64,000 bases of DNA from Smittia aterrima (taxonomy: Eukaryota; Arthropoda; Insecta; Diptera; Chironomidae), in assembly GCA_033063855.1 (NCBI GenBank), contig CP093830.1:992854-1056853 (forward strand), read 5' to 3'. Below are positions 45,401 to 56,500 of the stretch, piece after piece. The position numbers were made by a program, and so were the translations under genes. The notes under the pieces are model-generated. The model had not been told where the DNA came from. It saw nothing but the letters and a program-made list of their open reading frames with translations, and ran no database searches. Each line of letters begins with the position of its first letter. Within the stretch, counting starts at the first letter, position 1.

Positions 45401-47594
45401 ATCTTACAGCAAACAGAAAAGGCTTTCAGCGGATTTGGAACCTTTTTCGATCTCACAACCTCGTCCATGAAGACATTATAAAGTTTTCGTTGGAAAGGCG
45501 TCATTCTCACGAGCATGACGAACTCAGTTTTTGTTGGTAAACTCTTTTGCAAAACTGTATGAGATCTTCGTTGTACAAAACCTTTGAGGAGCGAGTGAAG
45601 CACATGAGCTCTGTAACGCATTAGCTTACAATCTTGAGGTGTGGAATCGATACACTGTCCGTTAAGAATTGGTCGCTCGAACATGTTACTAAATTCAGTT
45701 TTCGTCCCAAGATAACTTGGTCGAACGAAATCAACCATGCACCAATATTCGAGTAAATTGTTTTGGAGAGGATATCCGGTTAAAACAATTCTTCGCTTCG
45801 TCTTGATTTGCTTTAGGGCAAGAGATGTACTGGCGTGTGCGTTTTTAATTCGATGACCTTCATCGCAAACAATCAGATCTGGCCCAGGACTAACAAGTGC
45901 TGCGTGAATGTCGTCAAACATTTTTTGATCTTCGTTTGATGATATTCCGCTGTCTAAGCCTGAGAATGTTCCTTTCTTCTTCTTCGGCTTCAACTTTTTC
46001 AAGCTGAGAAGTCGATAAATTTCATAGCCCATCATGAGAACGCCACCTTCCTTCGACCATTCGAGAACTGTTTTTGTTCTGGCGTTTAAAGTCTTTTGAC
46101 TATCATTCAAAACGAATATCTTGAAGTGTCTAGGCCTCACTTCTCCATCAGCATTTAAAGGACTTTTATCAGCATCTTCAGGCAATGGTAACCACATATT
46201 GAACTCGTGAAGCCAGTTTTGTAGCGTGTTGATTGGCATGATGACCAATATGCTTTTTGAGTTGGTATGTCTTAAGAAAATATCACAGAAACAAACTAGC
46301 TGAAGAGTCTTTCCCAAACCCTAAAACGAAAATTGAAAATGAATTTACGGTAAAAATATTTCTTTTGGCGATAAATTACCATTGAGTGAGCTAAGATACA
46401 ACCAAAGCCTGTTGATTTGTCAAACAGCTCGATGGACTCAATAATGTTGTCGAAGAGAAATCGAACCCCACCGATTTGATGGGGTTTGATAACTCTGGCG
46501 ATTTGAGGCGCGATGTAGATGTTTGATTCTCTTTCGCCGTGTCCAATGTTGACAACGACACGACCCTCAGAATCTTTCTGGTTGTAAACATCGTTCGTAT
46601 GTTCTCCGCTGTTGTTGTCATCGTCTTCTTCGACATCCTCCTCTTCTTCGTCAGACAAAATGATGCAATCATCGGAATCAGACGAGCTGTCAACGACAAC
46701 GGCTTTAGATTTATCTTGTGACTCATCAGGTTGAATTAGAACGTCGTCATCATCAGATTCGCTGCTTTCTGGCATCTGATCTTCAGAACTGATAAGCGAC
46801 TGGATAGCTTGAAGTGATGCTTTAGCCGCTGGTGTGATGGTAACAGCTGAGTTCAAAGTGAATTTCTCAAGAAGAGGGTCATCGAGATCAATTGCTGAAC
46901 TTGATTGTGTGCCTGAAGATTCACCTTGAAGTAGCGAAAGAACTTTCTGTTGAGTTTTATTCGCTTGCTTCTCAGCTGTTTTTTGTCGTTGCTCTTCTCG
47001 TATCAATCGTTGTTGCTCCTGAACTCGAGCCAATCTCTCTGACTCCAAACGTTGCGCTGCAAGTGTTGTAGCATCCAGATGCGACTCGTCTATCACATCT
47101 TTAATATTCTTTCTAAGGTTTTGGACCTTTCGATCTTGTTGATCTCTTCTCTCTTTTTTCGAGATCTCAACTGAGGCATTTTCGTCGGTCTCCTCTATTG
47201 CTTTGTCTGAGTCTTCCTCTTTCACGATGACTTCACTTAACTTGTCATCATCGATTTCCAATTCTTCTTTGGAAAATTCTTCATTTGTTTCGTCTGAGCT
47301 TTTCGATTCTTTTTCTTCGTCATTGTCCTGTTGTTGTTGCTGCGAATCAGGAGCCACAACGTCAACGTGTCCTGAATCATTCGATTCTACATTGGAATCC
47401 GACATATTTTTCGTTTCGCTATCTTCAGTCTTTTGTTTCTTCACGGAATCGGGCTCTTCAGTTGATGGAGATTTGCGCTTTATATTTATTGCTTCCAGCT
47501 CCTTAAAGTTCTTCATGTCTCGGTCTGTTATGCAAAGCGGATCGTCTGGATCAGCTTCTGGTGGTGGTGATATTGATATTGATGAAGTCGACAT
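42441..47594 (-). CDS. ARIP4/RAD54L2-type SNF2 chromatin helicase
   Basis: Exons 47594-46380, 46320-43801, 43745-43607, 43543-42902 and 42847-42441 give 1640 residues. The N-terminal ~300 residues are acidic with a Glu/Arg/Gln coiled coil and SUMO-interaction-like acidic runs. The SNF2 core begins at APQIARVIKPHQIGGVRFL; Walker A is HSMGLGKT (residues 403-410), split by an intron after Met405; the Walker B box is DEGH (558-561), then TGYPLQNNLLEYW and, in lobe 2, STRAGSLGINLVGANRVV and QAVCRVYRYGQ. This wording is specific to ARIP4 among SNF2 proteins. ARIP4 is a nuclear ATPase that remodels chromatin and coregulates steroid receptors in mammals. A Tyr/Asn/Gln-rich insertion sits between the lobes and a similar tail at the C-terminus. 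Confidence 0.9.
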
Positions 47595-48184
47595 CTTTTT
47601 TCTTGCTTCAAATTTCCTTCAAGATTAACGAAATGACCTAAAACACATTCAACCAAACGTGAATAAATAATTGAGAATGATTAGAAAATAATTTTTAAAA
47701 GAAAATCTTTAGAGTTTAAGTTAGAAGTTCAATCACGATCTTTTTAACAACACTGAACAGTTCTTTTTAGCTTAACAACATTGTAGAGATTGAAAAACGA
47801 ATAAAACCATTGCATTTCGAATTAAGTATTTATAAATTTTGTTCCAAATCAATTTTAAATATTAATTACTTCGGTCTTTTGCTTCTTTGTCGACTCTTTT
47901 CCACTTCAGTTCAGATAACACTTCAATGATTAGCCATGTACAATAGTTTTTTCTAAGTTAAAATATGGAGAATGGTTCTCACTCCGACAAATTCACAGAT
48001 TCTCGAATCTTTTTTTTCTGTATTTTCTGTCCCCGTCAGTGATGTCAACTAAAAAAGAATTTTTTTGAACGAAGATTTTTTTGTTTTGTTTATTTCTTTT
48101 TCTAGAATAGATTACAAGATATTGAAACAAGTGTTAAATATCTAACACGCATCAATTTTGGATGAAAGAGTTGCCATTGCTGAC
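47595..48184. other. Upstream region of the ARIP4 gene
   Basis: About 590 bp of AT-rich sequence between the helicase start and the NDUFB7 stop. Presumably the helicase promoter and the NDUFB7 3' UTR. Nothing else recognised. Confidence 0.4.
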
Positions 48185-48672
48185 TTATGCTGCAAGTCTT
48201 TGCTTCTTCTCGATTCTTGCTTTGCGTTCCATCAGTCGTCGCTCACGTTCGTAATCCTTCATTCGCGTAATATAACTGGAAAGATATTTATGTTGAAGAA
48301 GTATCCACGACAAGTTTTTAAATCATTCAAACTCACTCGTCGTATTCGCAGTTCAAGTAATCATGTTTTTCTGGAACACATTTGTAAGCCCAGGGCCAAA
48401 CGTCAGCTCGGCAAGCTTTATATGCAATGAGTTTATGGGCACAGAAGTCTCGCTCGTCTAATGTCAGCTTAGCTGAATACATTTCTTCCTCGGTGGCAAC
48501 CATAACTAAAAAAGATAAACAATGTTCAAATGGTTTCGTGAAGAGATTGCAAAAATCACAAACCTCTCGCTTTGCGTTCAGTCTCAAAGCCAAAGTTAGG
48601 GTCGAATGCTGAAGGCTTCAATGGGTCAGGAGTAACATCCGGTTTGTACTTCAAAGAGAACCCACTTCCCAT
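48185..48672 (-). CDS. ND-B18: NADH dehydrogenase 1 beta subcomplex subunit 7 (NDUFB7)
   Basis: Exons 48672-48564, 48505-48337 and 48275-48185 give 122 residues, the expected length. The N-terminus MGSGFS keeps the Gly2 that is myristoylated in the family. A conserved PDVTPDP segment and RVMVATEEEMYSAKLTLDERD precede the CHCH domain, with twin CX9C motifs FCAHKLIAYKAC and KCVPEKHDYLNCEY that form disulfides in the mitochondrial intermembrane space. A charged helix (YERERRLMERKARIEKKQR) ends the protein. It is an accessory subunit of respiratory complex I. Divergent from kinase copy 1, 241 bp between starts. Confidence 0.93.
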
Positions 48673-48734
48673 TTTAATTTATTGTTTTCAGACGAACTAA
48701 AAGTTGAAAATTATGTAACCGGGACGTTACTGGG

Positions 48735-49940
48735 GAAGTTCAATTCGATCCCCACTCGATTCAAATTTTGTGCGGGAATTCTTGGTCTCGAATAATTTTG
48801 TTATCTTAGTGTAGTTTAGTTTTATTTCTTGAATTTCTAACCCACCTTCAGTCATTTCAGGAGCTTGCTCGAGAACAGTCGTCAGTGACACAGCGATTTA
48901 AATTGAAAGCATCATGGACGCAAAACATGGCGTAAAAGTCTTAGAGAAAATTGGATCTGGAGGCTTCGGGTGAGTTAAGATCGTGAAAGGAATCGATGGA
49001 ACAAATAATTTATTGGATTTTCTTCAGAAACGTTCACAAATGTTCTTACAAAGGAAATATTTGTGTGGTCAAGAAGGTTCCAATTAATACAAACTGGAGC
49101 GACAATTTAAAAACTGTCAAGTCAGAACTTGAAGTTTTTTCTAAAGTCAGGCATCCTCGCATCGTGAGAATTTTTTACTTCTATCAAACCGACGTTGACT
49201 GGAATTTTGTTCTTGAAAACATGCAAAAGGGATCCCTTCGCTCAATGATTGTTAGCTACCAAAATAATTCTCAGAAGTTCGGAGAAGACGATCTTTTGTG
49301 TCTCTTCATGGACATTGTCTTTGGAGTGAAGTACTTGCATTCAAAAGGAATAATACATCGTGATCTAAAGCCAGACAACATCTTGATAGATGATACCAAT
49401 CGATTGAAGATCGCTGACTTTGGAATTTCTAAGCTGACTGACCCATCGGCCGGTTATCACTCTGTAATCGGCACTAAAATTTACATGGCACCTGAAGTGG
49501 TATTGAAAATGCGTTACGACAAAACTGTCGATGGTGAGTTGCATGATTACTCGCTGATTAAAACATTTGCTAATCAGAATCTGAATTTTAGTTTGGGCCA
49601 TGGGAATCATTCTTTATGAAATGGCCATGATGAAGTATCCATTTACAAAAAACGTAAGTCTGCCATTTTTCTTTGAAAACTAAATTTCTGAAGCAAATTC
49701 TCTTTTCAGGATCTAGGAAGAATCCTTGATTTCAAGCATGCGTTTACTTATCCAGAAATCGACTGCGCTCGTCGCAATTACGATCCTGATATTCAGAGAA
49801 TTTTGACCAAAATGCTTCGTAGGGATCCTAAGAAGCGAGTCGATCTGAAAGATCTATGCAAACGGCCAATTGTCCAAGACATCGCAGCTTATCTTAAAAA
49901 TGAGGAACTTAAATTTCGCGGATAACTTTCTTAGAACTGA
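48735..49940 (+). repeat. Kinase duplication unit, copy 1
   Basis: The segment from GAAGTTCAATTCGATCCCCA through the kinase stop and TTCTTAGAACT is repeated at 51159-52329. Copy 1 contains an extra 41 bp about 65-105 bp ahead of the ATG that copy 2 lacks. The left border falls inside the short gap next to NDUFB7, so the duplicated unit carries its own leader and probably its promoter. Confidence 0.85.
48914..49925 (+). CDS. Small Ser/Thr protein kinase, copy 1
   Basis: Exons 48914-48969, 49028-49533, 49592-49653 and 49710-49925 give 279 residues, almost only a kinase domain. The Gly loop IGSGGFGNV spans intron 1. The catalytic Lys lies in CVVKKV, the helix-C Glu in the SELEVFSKV segment, then HRDLKPDN, DFG, APE and DVWAMG. 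All catalytic residues are present, so it should be active. It has no regulatory domain. The subfamily is unclear; overall it resembles NEK-like or other simple kinases. It is tandem with copy 2 (51297-52314): exon and intron lengths match through exon 3, but many residues differ in the activation segment, helix C region and C-lobe end. ATG chosen because both copies share it and its leader. Confidence 0.85.
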
Positions 49941-51296
49941 TAAATTTCTGAAAACTGATAACCGTTAATAAACAAAGGCGATATTTTTTATCAAAGATTT
50001 ATTTTTGTTGATAATTACTTGAAACTTTTCGTAGAATTGCACGAGTGATAAGAGAAATCACCACCTGAACTGTGATCGATTATTTCCCTCTTTTCGTCTA
50101 AAGTTATTGTTCTCAAGACGGCTCTTAATTAAGATCGTCGCTAATAGCTAGCAAAGCGAAGCTTATTATAGAATTTAGCTTTGAGAGTCGATGAAGTATT
50201 TTCAACTTTCAGTGGACAAAAAAGAAACAATCTTAGCACATTTCTCTCTTAGCGCATTTTTCTTCGAAAAGTCAGTCGAGAAAATCCCTCGATCGAGTAA
50301 GCACTTTCGTGCACAAAGATTTGTTTGAATCGCCACCCTTCGGCGTAGCTCTAACCACTCTTCGATATTTTCTTGTTCACTTAAAAGTGATTAAAAATTT
50401 CCAATCATTTGCGCGGGGATTTGAGTTGCTTGTGGGGGGAAAAAAGATCTAAAAGCTAAAGGAATTTCATTCAGTCCCATCGATTAAAAGCTTATCACTT
50501 CGATCTAAATTCAAGTGAAAAACGAAGCATGGACTTAAGCCGCATTTCAAACAGCTTTGGTTATCACGCCATTTCGATAAAGCTTATACGGTCGTATAGC
50601 TTAACTGCAAATTCTTCAAGTTTTGATGTAACATCTTATTATTAAATCGTCTTCTTGAAAGGAGCATCCCCATTACAATTTGACCGATGACATAAGAAGC
50701 AAATTGCTCAATCGGCTTGTAGACAAACAATTAACTGCTTGTACTTGTGTGAATTATTCACTGAATTGCTTTCATCGTAAACTTCAATTAAAAATGAGAA
50801 ATTTTCCTTTTTCTTCTCAGGATGTTTCTTCTTGAGTCAATATTCCAGCTTCGAATCACGACCCAAAACCCAAAGGCAAACAGGAGGAAATGAAATTCCT
50901 TCCCAAGCTCTTGTCTGATTTATAAATTCCAGTTAGCATTGTGACGATGAACATGTCAGACTGAATAGATTCCTGAATATGCTCGTTGAAATCAAACTTG
51001 ATAATGCTAATCTTACTATCTGACCAGTTTTGAATCATTTTGTAACCATCTTTTGTATCGTAAGCGATCGTTTTCATCTGGCACGATTAAAAGAAAAAGA
51101 AAGAGCTCACGAAATATAATTTCATATTCAATCTCATCAAACGATTATTCAAACTGGCGAAGTTCAATTCGATCCCCACTCGATTCAAATTTTGTGCGGG
51201 AATTCTCGGTCTCGGATTCTTTTGTTATCTTCAGTCATTTCAGGAGCTTGCTCGAGAACAGTCGTCAGTGACACAGCGATTTAAATTGAAAGCATC
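49926..51296. other. Spacer between the two kinase copies
   Basis: About 1.4 kb. The last 140 bp are the duplicated leader/promoter of copy 2. A 73-codon minus-strand ORF (50856-51077) is the only candidate gene. The remainder is AT-rich without recognisable features. Confidence 0.5.
50856..51077 (-). CDS. Possible small or truncated ORF, unrecognised
   Basis: A 73-codon ATG-to-TGA frame with codon use and residue mix that look protein-like (MKTIAYDTKDGYKMIQNWSD at the start; no low complexity). Its 5' end is 82 bp from the left border of kinase unit 2, so it could be the remains of a gene disrupted by that duplication, or a short terminal exon. No family recognised, and chance cannot be excluded at this length. 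Confidence 0.25.
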   Translation of the reverse strand: MKTIAYDTKDGYKMIQNWSDSKISIIKFDFNEHIQESIQSDMFIVTMLTGIYKSDKSLGRNFISSCLPLGFGS

Positions 51297-52329
51297 ATGG
51301 ACGCAAAACATGGCGTAAAAGTCTTAGAGAAAATTGGATCTGGAGGCTTCGGGTGAGTTAAAATCGTGACAGGAATCGATGGAACAAATAATTTATTGGA
51401 TTTCCTTTAGAAACGTTCACAAATGTTCTTACAAAGGAAATATTTGTGTGGTCAAGAAGGTTCCAATTAATACGAATTGGAGCAACAATTTCAAAACTGT
51501 CAAGGCAGAACTTTTGATTCTCAATCAAGTCAGGCATCCTCGCATCGTGAGACTTATCCACTTCTATCAAACTCTCGATGACTGGAATTTCGTTCTTGAA
51601 TACATGCAAAAGGGATCCCTTCGTTCAATGATTGTTCGCTACCAAAATAATTCTTGGAAGTTCGGACAAGACGATCTTTTGTGTCTCTTCATGGACATTG
51701 TCTTTGGAGTGAAGTACTTGCATTCAAAAGGAATAATCCATCGTGATCTAAAGCCAGAGAACATCTTGATAGATGAAAATCATCGATTGAAGATCGCTGA
51801 CTTTGGGATTTCTAAGCTTACCGACCCAATGGCCGATTATCACACTGCAGTCGGCACTTACACTTACATGGCACCTGAGGTGTTCTTGCATCTTCCTTAC
51901 GACAAAACTGTCGATGGTGAGTTGCATGATTACTCGCTGAGTAAAACATTTACTAATCAGAATCTGAGTTTTAGTTTGGGCCATGGGAATCATTCTTTAT
52001 GAAATGGCCATGATGAAGTATCCATTTACAAAAAACGTAAGTCTGCCATTTTTCTTTGAAAACTAAATTTCTGAAGCAAATTCTCGTTTCAGGATCGAGC
52101 AAGAATCCTTAATCCCAATCTTGCGTTCACTTCTCCAGAAATCGACTGCGCTCGTCGCAATTACGATCCTGATATTCAGAGAATTTTGTACAACATGCTT
52201 CATAAGGATCCGAAGAAGCGAGTCGATCTGGAATATCTTTGCAAACTGAAAATTGTCCGAGACATCGCAGCAAGTCTTAAAGATGAGGAACCTAAATTTC
52301 GCTTTACTCGATAACTTTCTTAGAACTAT
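51159..52329 (+). repeat. Kinase duplication unit, copy 2
   Basis: Second copy of the unit at 48735-49940. Introns keep exact length (58, 58 and 56 bp) and differ at only about 8 of 172 positions by my count. The leader matches except for a 41-bp deletion bounded by a CTT microhomology. Confidence 0.85.
51297..52314 (+). CDS. Small Ser/Thr protein kinase, copy 2
   Basis: Exons 51297-51352, 51411-51916, 51975-52036 and 52093-52314 give 281 residues. Same plan as copy 1: IGSGGFGNV, CVVKKV, HRDLKPEN, DFG, APE, DVWAMG, so catalytically competent on paper. Exons 1 and 3 encode identical peptides in both copies, while exon 2 differs at about 32 of 168 residues and exon 4 at more than a quarter. 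Changes cluster before and after RHPRIVR, in the activation and P+1 region (around YMAPEVF) and in the C-terminal helices. Substrate or partner specificity has probably shifted. The two extra residues come from a changed C-terminus. Confidence 0.85.
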
Positions 52330-52569
52330 TTCTGCCAGTACCTTTCATTCAGTGATATTTTTATAGTCAAAGACTTGTACTTTTTGTTGATATTTCAAGC
52401 TTTATTATTTGTGTGTTTACGCTTCCCTTTTTCAATTCAATGTTGTAATAAAAACTAAGATTTCAAGTAGTAAGTGTATCATGTTCTTATTAGCTCACAA
52501 GAGCAGGATTCGCTTTAGCGTGACGCGGGAAAAAAGAGAATTCATTAGCGTGAAATACCGATTTACCTT

Positions 52570-53464
52570 TTAATTCATTGGCTCATCTTCGTTTAAGAAC
52601 TCGCTGCTGATTTGTCCACTCTGAAGCATTTTAGTTAATCGTTCAACCTCTTGTAAGCTGCTTGCTTTGGAGATTGCCTCACGGATCTTTTGAATGTCAG
52701 CAGTGTTGGCTTGAACTTTCGGTTTATTGGAAATGTCATTAGAGTTAGCAATACTAAGACGAGCTTTCTTCTGGATTTCTTTGAGCATCTCTTTTCCTTT
52801 CTTATCCTTCTTGAAGAAAGTGGTAGCTTCCTGTCTCTCCTTTTGCTTGATCTTTTTAAAATCCAACAAACGAAGATTTGGCAATCTAAAAAGATTAATA
52901 ATTAGAAAATTCATTTTTAGTGAAGGTTTGTTGTCTTACTTGAAGATGACGTATTCTCGGTAAAGCTTCTTGCTTGCAATGGGATTTGTGAGAAGTGAAA
53001 GTACCGTAAGTTTCTGAAGTTTGCCTAAAGGATCGATGTCGCCAAGCTCCTGTAAATTATTTCCTGTCATAACCAAGCTTTCGATGTTGGGGATAGTTTC
53101 AGCAAGATCATCAGAAATTCGACTAAAATCAAAAGTAATTAAATTCATTCGTTCGAAAACGATTTCTCGAGATCAATTTACGCGATGCGGTTGTTGTTCA
53201 ACAAAAGACATTTCAATCGTTGCAAGAAAGGGAATCCTCCTAGTTTCCTCAAGTCGTTATCACTGAAGTCAATTGTATCGAATTGATCTAATGTGGCGCC
53301 CATATTTTGAATCTCTGGAAGTTTGTATCCTAGAAAAAAATATGAAAACAAAAATTCTCAAATATTTCTGCACTTAACTTACCCCGCAAATCTAATTCTC
53401 GGTCACGCACAGGATTGATGTATTGCATACAAGAATTAATTAACTCCGGCGTTAGTTTTACCAT
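52570..53464 (-). CDS. U2A: U2 small nuclear ribonucleoprotein A'
   Basis: Exons 53464-53383, 53329-53182, 53122-52940 and 52885-52570 give 242 residues. It starts MVKLTPELINSCMQYINPVR and reads RELDLRGYKLPEIQNMGATL, DTIDFSDNDLRKL, LLLNNNRIARI, LVMTGNNLQELGD and LTVLSLLTNPI, the five leucine-rich repeats of U2A', then the LRR cap YREYVIFKLPNLRLLDF and a charged C-terminal helix region. U2A' binds stem-loop IV of U2 snRNA together with U2B'' in the spliceosome. It is back to back with TARBP1, only 110 bp between the start codons. Confidence 0.94.
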
Positions 53465-53574
53465 TTTGAACGATTAAAATTCAATTTTTATTTTATTTTT
53501 GATGCTTGCGATGAGCGAGTTGCGAATAATTTGAAACGCAAAAATAAAAACGCTTCTTCAGAAAGTGTCGCGCG
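53465..53574. promoter_or_regulatory. Bidirectional promoter of U2A' and TARBP1
   Basis: 110 bp contain everything between two divergent start codons, so the 5' UTRs are very short and the core promoters must be shared or overlap. A GCGATGAGCG near 53507-53516 and CGCGCGATG at the TARBP1 start stand out as GC-rich in an AT-rich background. No TATA box. Confidence 0.45.
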
Positions 53575-56500
53575 ATGATGAACAAGTTTGATTTTTATTC
53601 GCTATACTTTAAAGATTCGCGAGCATTTATTGATAAACTAAGCGAATATAATGAAGATTCCTTGGCGGTAGCTGATGAGCTAATCACAAAGAAGAAATTG
53701 CTCTTCGAAACCGACAGAGAAGCAATTTACGAGAAAGTTTACGATCTCATTCGGCACGAAGATGTTAAGAGCGAGAGGTTAGAACGTGTGTTTGCTGCTT
53801 TACTGACAGAACAGCGTTTCACTAATGTCAAGACATGGATTCGAGTCAATCTGGAGTTTAATCTACAATCATCTCTAAGAATCATCGTAAACATTATTGC
53901 AACAAGTCACTTCAATGACAATGAAAGTTTCTTCAACGATATTTCGATTAAACTTTGTGATCTTTTATATCTTGAGACAAGGTTTCACTCAGATATACTG
54001 TGAGTATTATATTATCTTGATAAATCATACAAAAGTGAGTACAAAATCCTTTATTTTCAGATTTGTCCTTATGCAAATGTGCTCAAACGAAACAATCTGT
54101 CGAACGATTGTTTCCCGTGTATTGTTTAAAACAATGGAAGGCCGTAACGATTCTGCCTCGCTTCAAACTTTGTGTTGTTTCTTCAACAAAATGTGCGAAA
54201 TGGATGTGGGCGATTTGGCATACGATCAGATCTTGAAATTATGTTTTGGAAATTCGGGCACTGTCGCAAGAAAGCAAGGAGTCTTTGTAATCAAGGCTCT
54301 GATCCAACACAAGAAGTTATCTCCAAAGGATGAAGAAAGTTTTAAAAAGTTTGTAATGGTAGTGGAGACGCTTGAAGAGTCGCAGCATTTAATTCTGCCT
54401 ACGATGAATCTTGTGAAGACTTTAGATTTCTCGGCTCTGTTCAGCGAATTCCCATTCATGTTGTATCAAATGATAATGAACCATGACAGTTCTATTGTCA
54501 AGAATTGGGGAATCAAATATGTCTTAAGCCTAAAGACCACATTCAACTATGAAGAAATATTATCAATCCTCAATGCCTTAAATTCCTCGAGCCAATTCCA
54601 AGAAGACGGTCAAGTCTCAATTGAATCTTCGCTACTCACAGAGTTTGTTGAACGGAATTTCGATGCAATTTTCAAAAATCTCGTTAAGGTCGAATGGATG
54701 ACTGTGCCGTTCTATAGAGTTCTACAAATCATCACAGATGTCATTGAGAATTCAAGTCCAGTTAGCACAGCTCCGTACTTCCTCGCACAACTGTTTAAGC
54801 AGACAGAAATTATTCCAAAGCGAATTAAAAACAAGATTATAAGACTTGGCGTTCAATCAAAGTACGCAGCTATCGCCACGAAGCTATCTCATGATTTTAG
54901 TGTCAAATCTGATGAGAAGCTATCTCAACATTTCAGTGTCAAATCTATGCTTCCAATTTTATTAAATATTTTCAACATTGCAAACGGATACAAGTGCCTT
55001 GAACAATGTCTTCGAGCAATCAAGCCAAAAGACTACGGATTAATATTCAACAATGAACTTTCTACTGATTTCGTGAGCTTCGCTGTACTTTCAATTAGTC
55101 AAGATAAATCTTTAGATGAGATCATGGAAATCACCGGAGATTTAACAGAAGGAGACAGAATGCTGATAAATGCGATGTGTACCACAGTGCACTCCAATGA
55201 AAATATCAAAACCGTGATTCATCATATAATCGAGAAGGCTTTTAGCAGCGTTGAAAATCGCGACTTCCCCAGCTTGAAAAGAAATGTGGATAATATCGCA
55301 ACAATAATCCAACAATACAAGGAAGTTATACAAATTACAGAGGCCAATCTGATAGTCAAGTTACTGACGAGCTTAAGAAACCAAGCTGAGCACTATCAAG
55401 ATTTCAATTATGCTTTCTTAAATATTTTCAAAGTTGCTTTGGGAATCCGCGAGGTCTTCGATAAAGTTATTTTATTGAAAGATAACTTGAGGGACAACAG
55501 CCTGACAACCGTGATCGAGTGCCGCTATTTGATTTTGGATAAGCAGCTGATCGAAGATAACAATGTTAATGAATTAGATCTTAAAGATTTTCTGGAGATG
55601 TTCGAAGGTTTAATTGATCGGCACAAGGAAAATCTTAAGGAAATGTCATCGTTATTGAGTCTTTTGGAAAACATTTGTGATATTGAATGGTTCTCAATGT
55701 GGAGCAGCAGTAAAGATTGTCTCGGAATTATGATCAGCGCAACTAATAAGCTTCTACTTGAAGTCTCTTGTGAGGGAGATCATCCTGAACTATTCAACTT
55801 TCTAAAGATTTTATTGTCTTCAATCAAATGGAAGGATGAAAATATTGAATGGGTCAATCATGTTGCCAAATGTTTCCAAAATGCTCAGCAGCGTGTAAGC
55901 GATAAAGCGAAGTTCATTGCAGTGATCATCGAATTTGCAGAATCGTCGGATGAGTTTCAAGAAGGCTCGCTTTGTGATTTCATTAAACTCTTGCTAATCC
56001 AAATAATAACGGAACAAGAAAAGCTAACAAGAGATCAACTGTAAGTTTCTTAAATTATTTGAGAATGTAAAATAATTATTTTCTTTGCAGCATCGATCAG
56101 TCTGTCGGATGTGAAATCGAAACAGAATTCATCGACAATTTACATTCGTCGCACATGACGATCAACGACAAAAAGTTCCTGAGATACAGTGCAGCGAAAG
56201 TTTTGAAAAAACAGTTTTCCGAAGAATGGTTAGCGATTGTAGAAAGCATTATGGAAGATTTCGCAAAGGCTGCTTTAAAGCCAGACGGTTCAAAGAGAGA
56301 CCGGTACTACCTGAATTGCCCTATGCACAGAATGAAGCTCCACTATCTTCAGTTGTTGGTATTTTGCGAAACGCTGACCAATCGTACAATCCAAATCCTT
56401 ATAAACGAAGTGATCGAGATCAACAATCAACCGAACGTAACTTATATGATCGAGATACTTCTCGCCAAGCATCGTCCAGATTTCATTGAGCTTTTAAGAG

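Noticed and set aside
47203..47628. 141-codon plus-strand Ser-rich ORF
   Set aside because: Antisense shadow of the acidic N-terminus of ARIP4 (Glu/Asp codons read backwards as Ser/Phe).
48735..48760. tRNA T-arm-like GTTCAATTCGATCCCC
   Set aside because: Loop too long for a T-arm and no D-arm or acceptor stem; the same sequence is part of the kinase leader duplicated at 51159.
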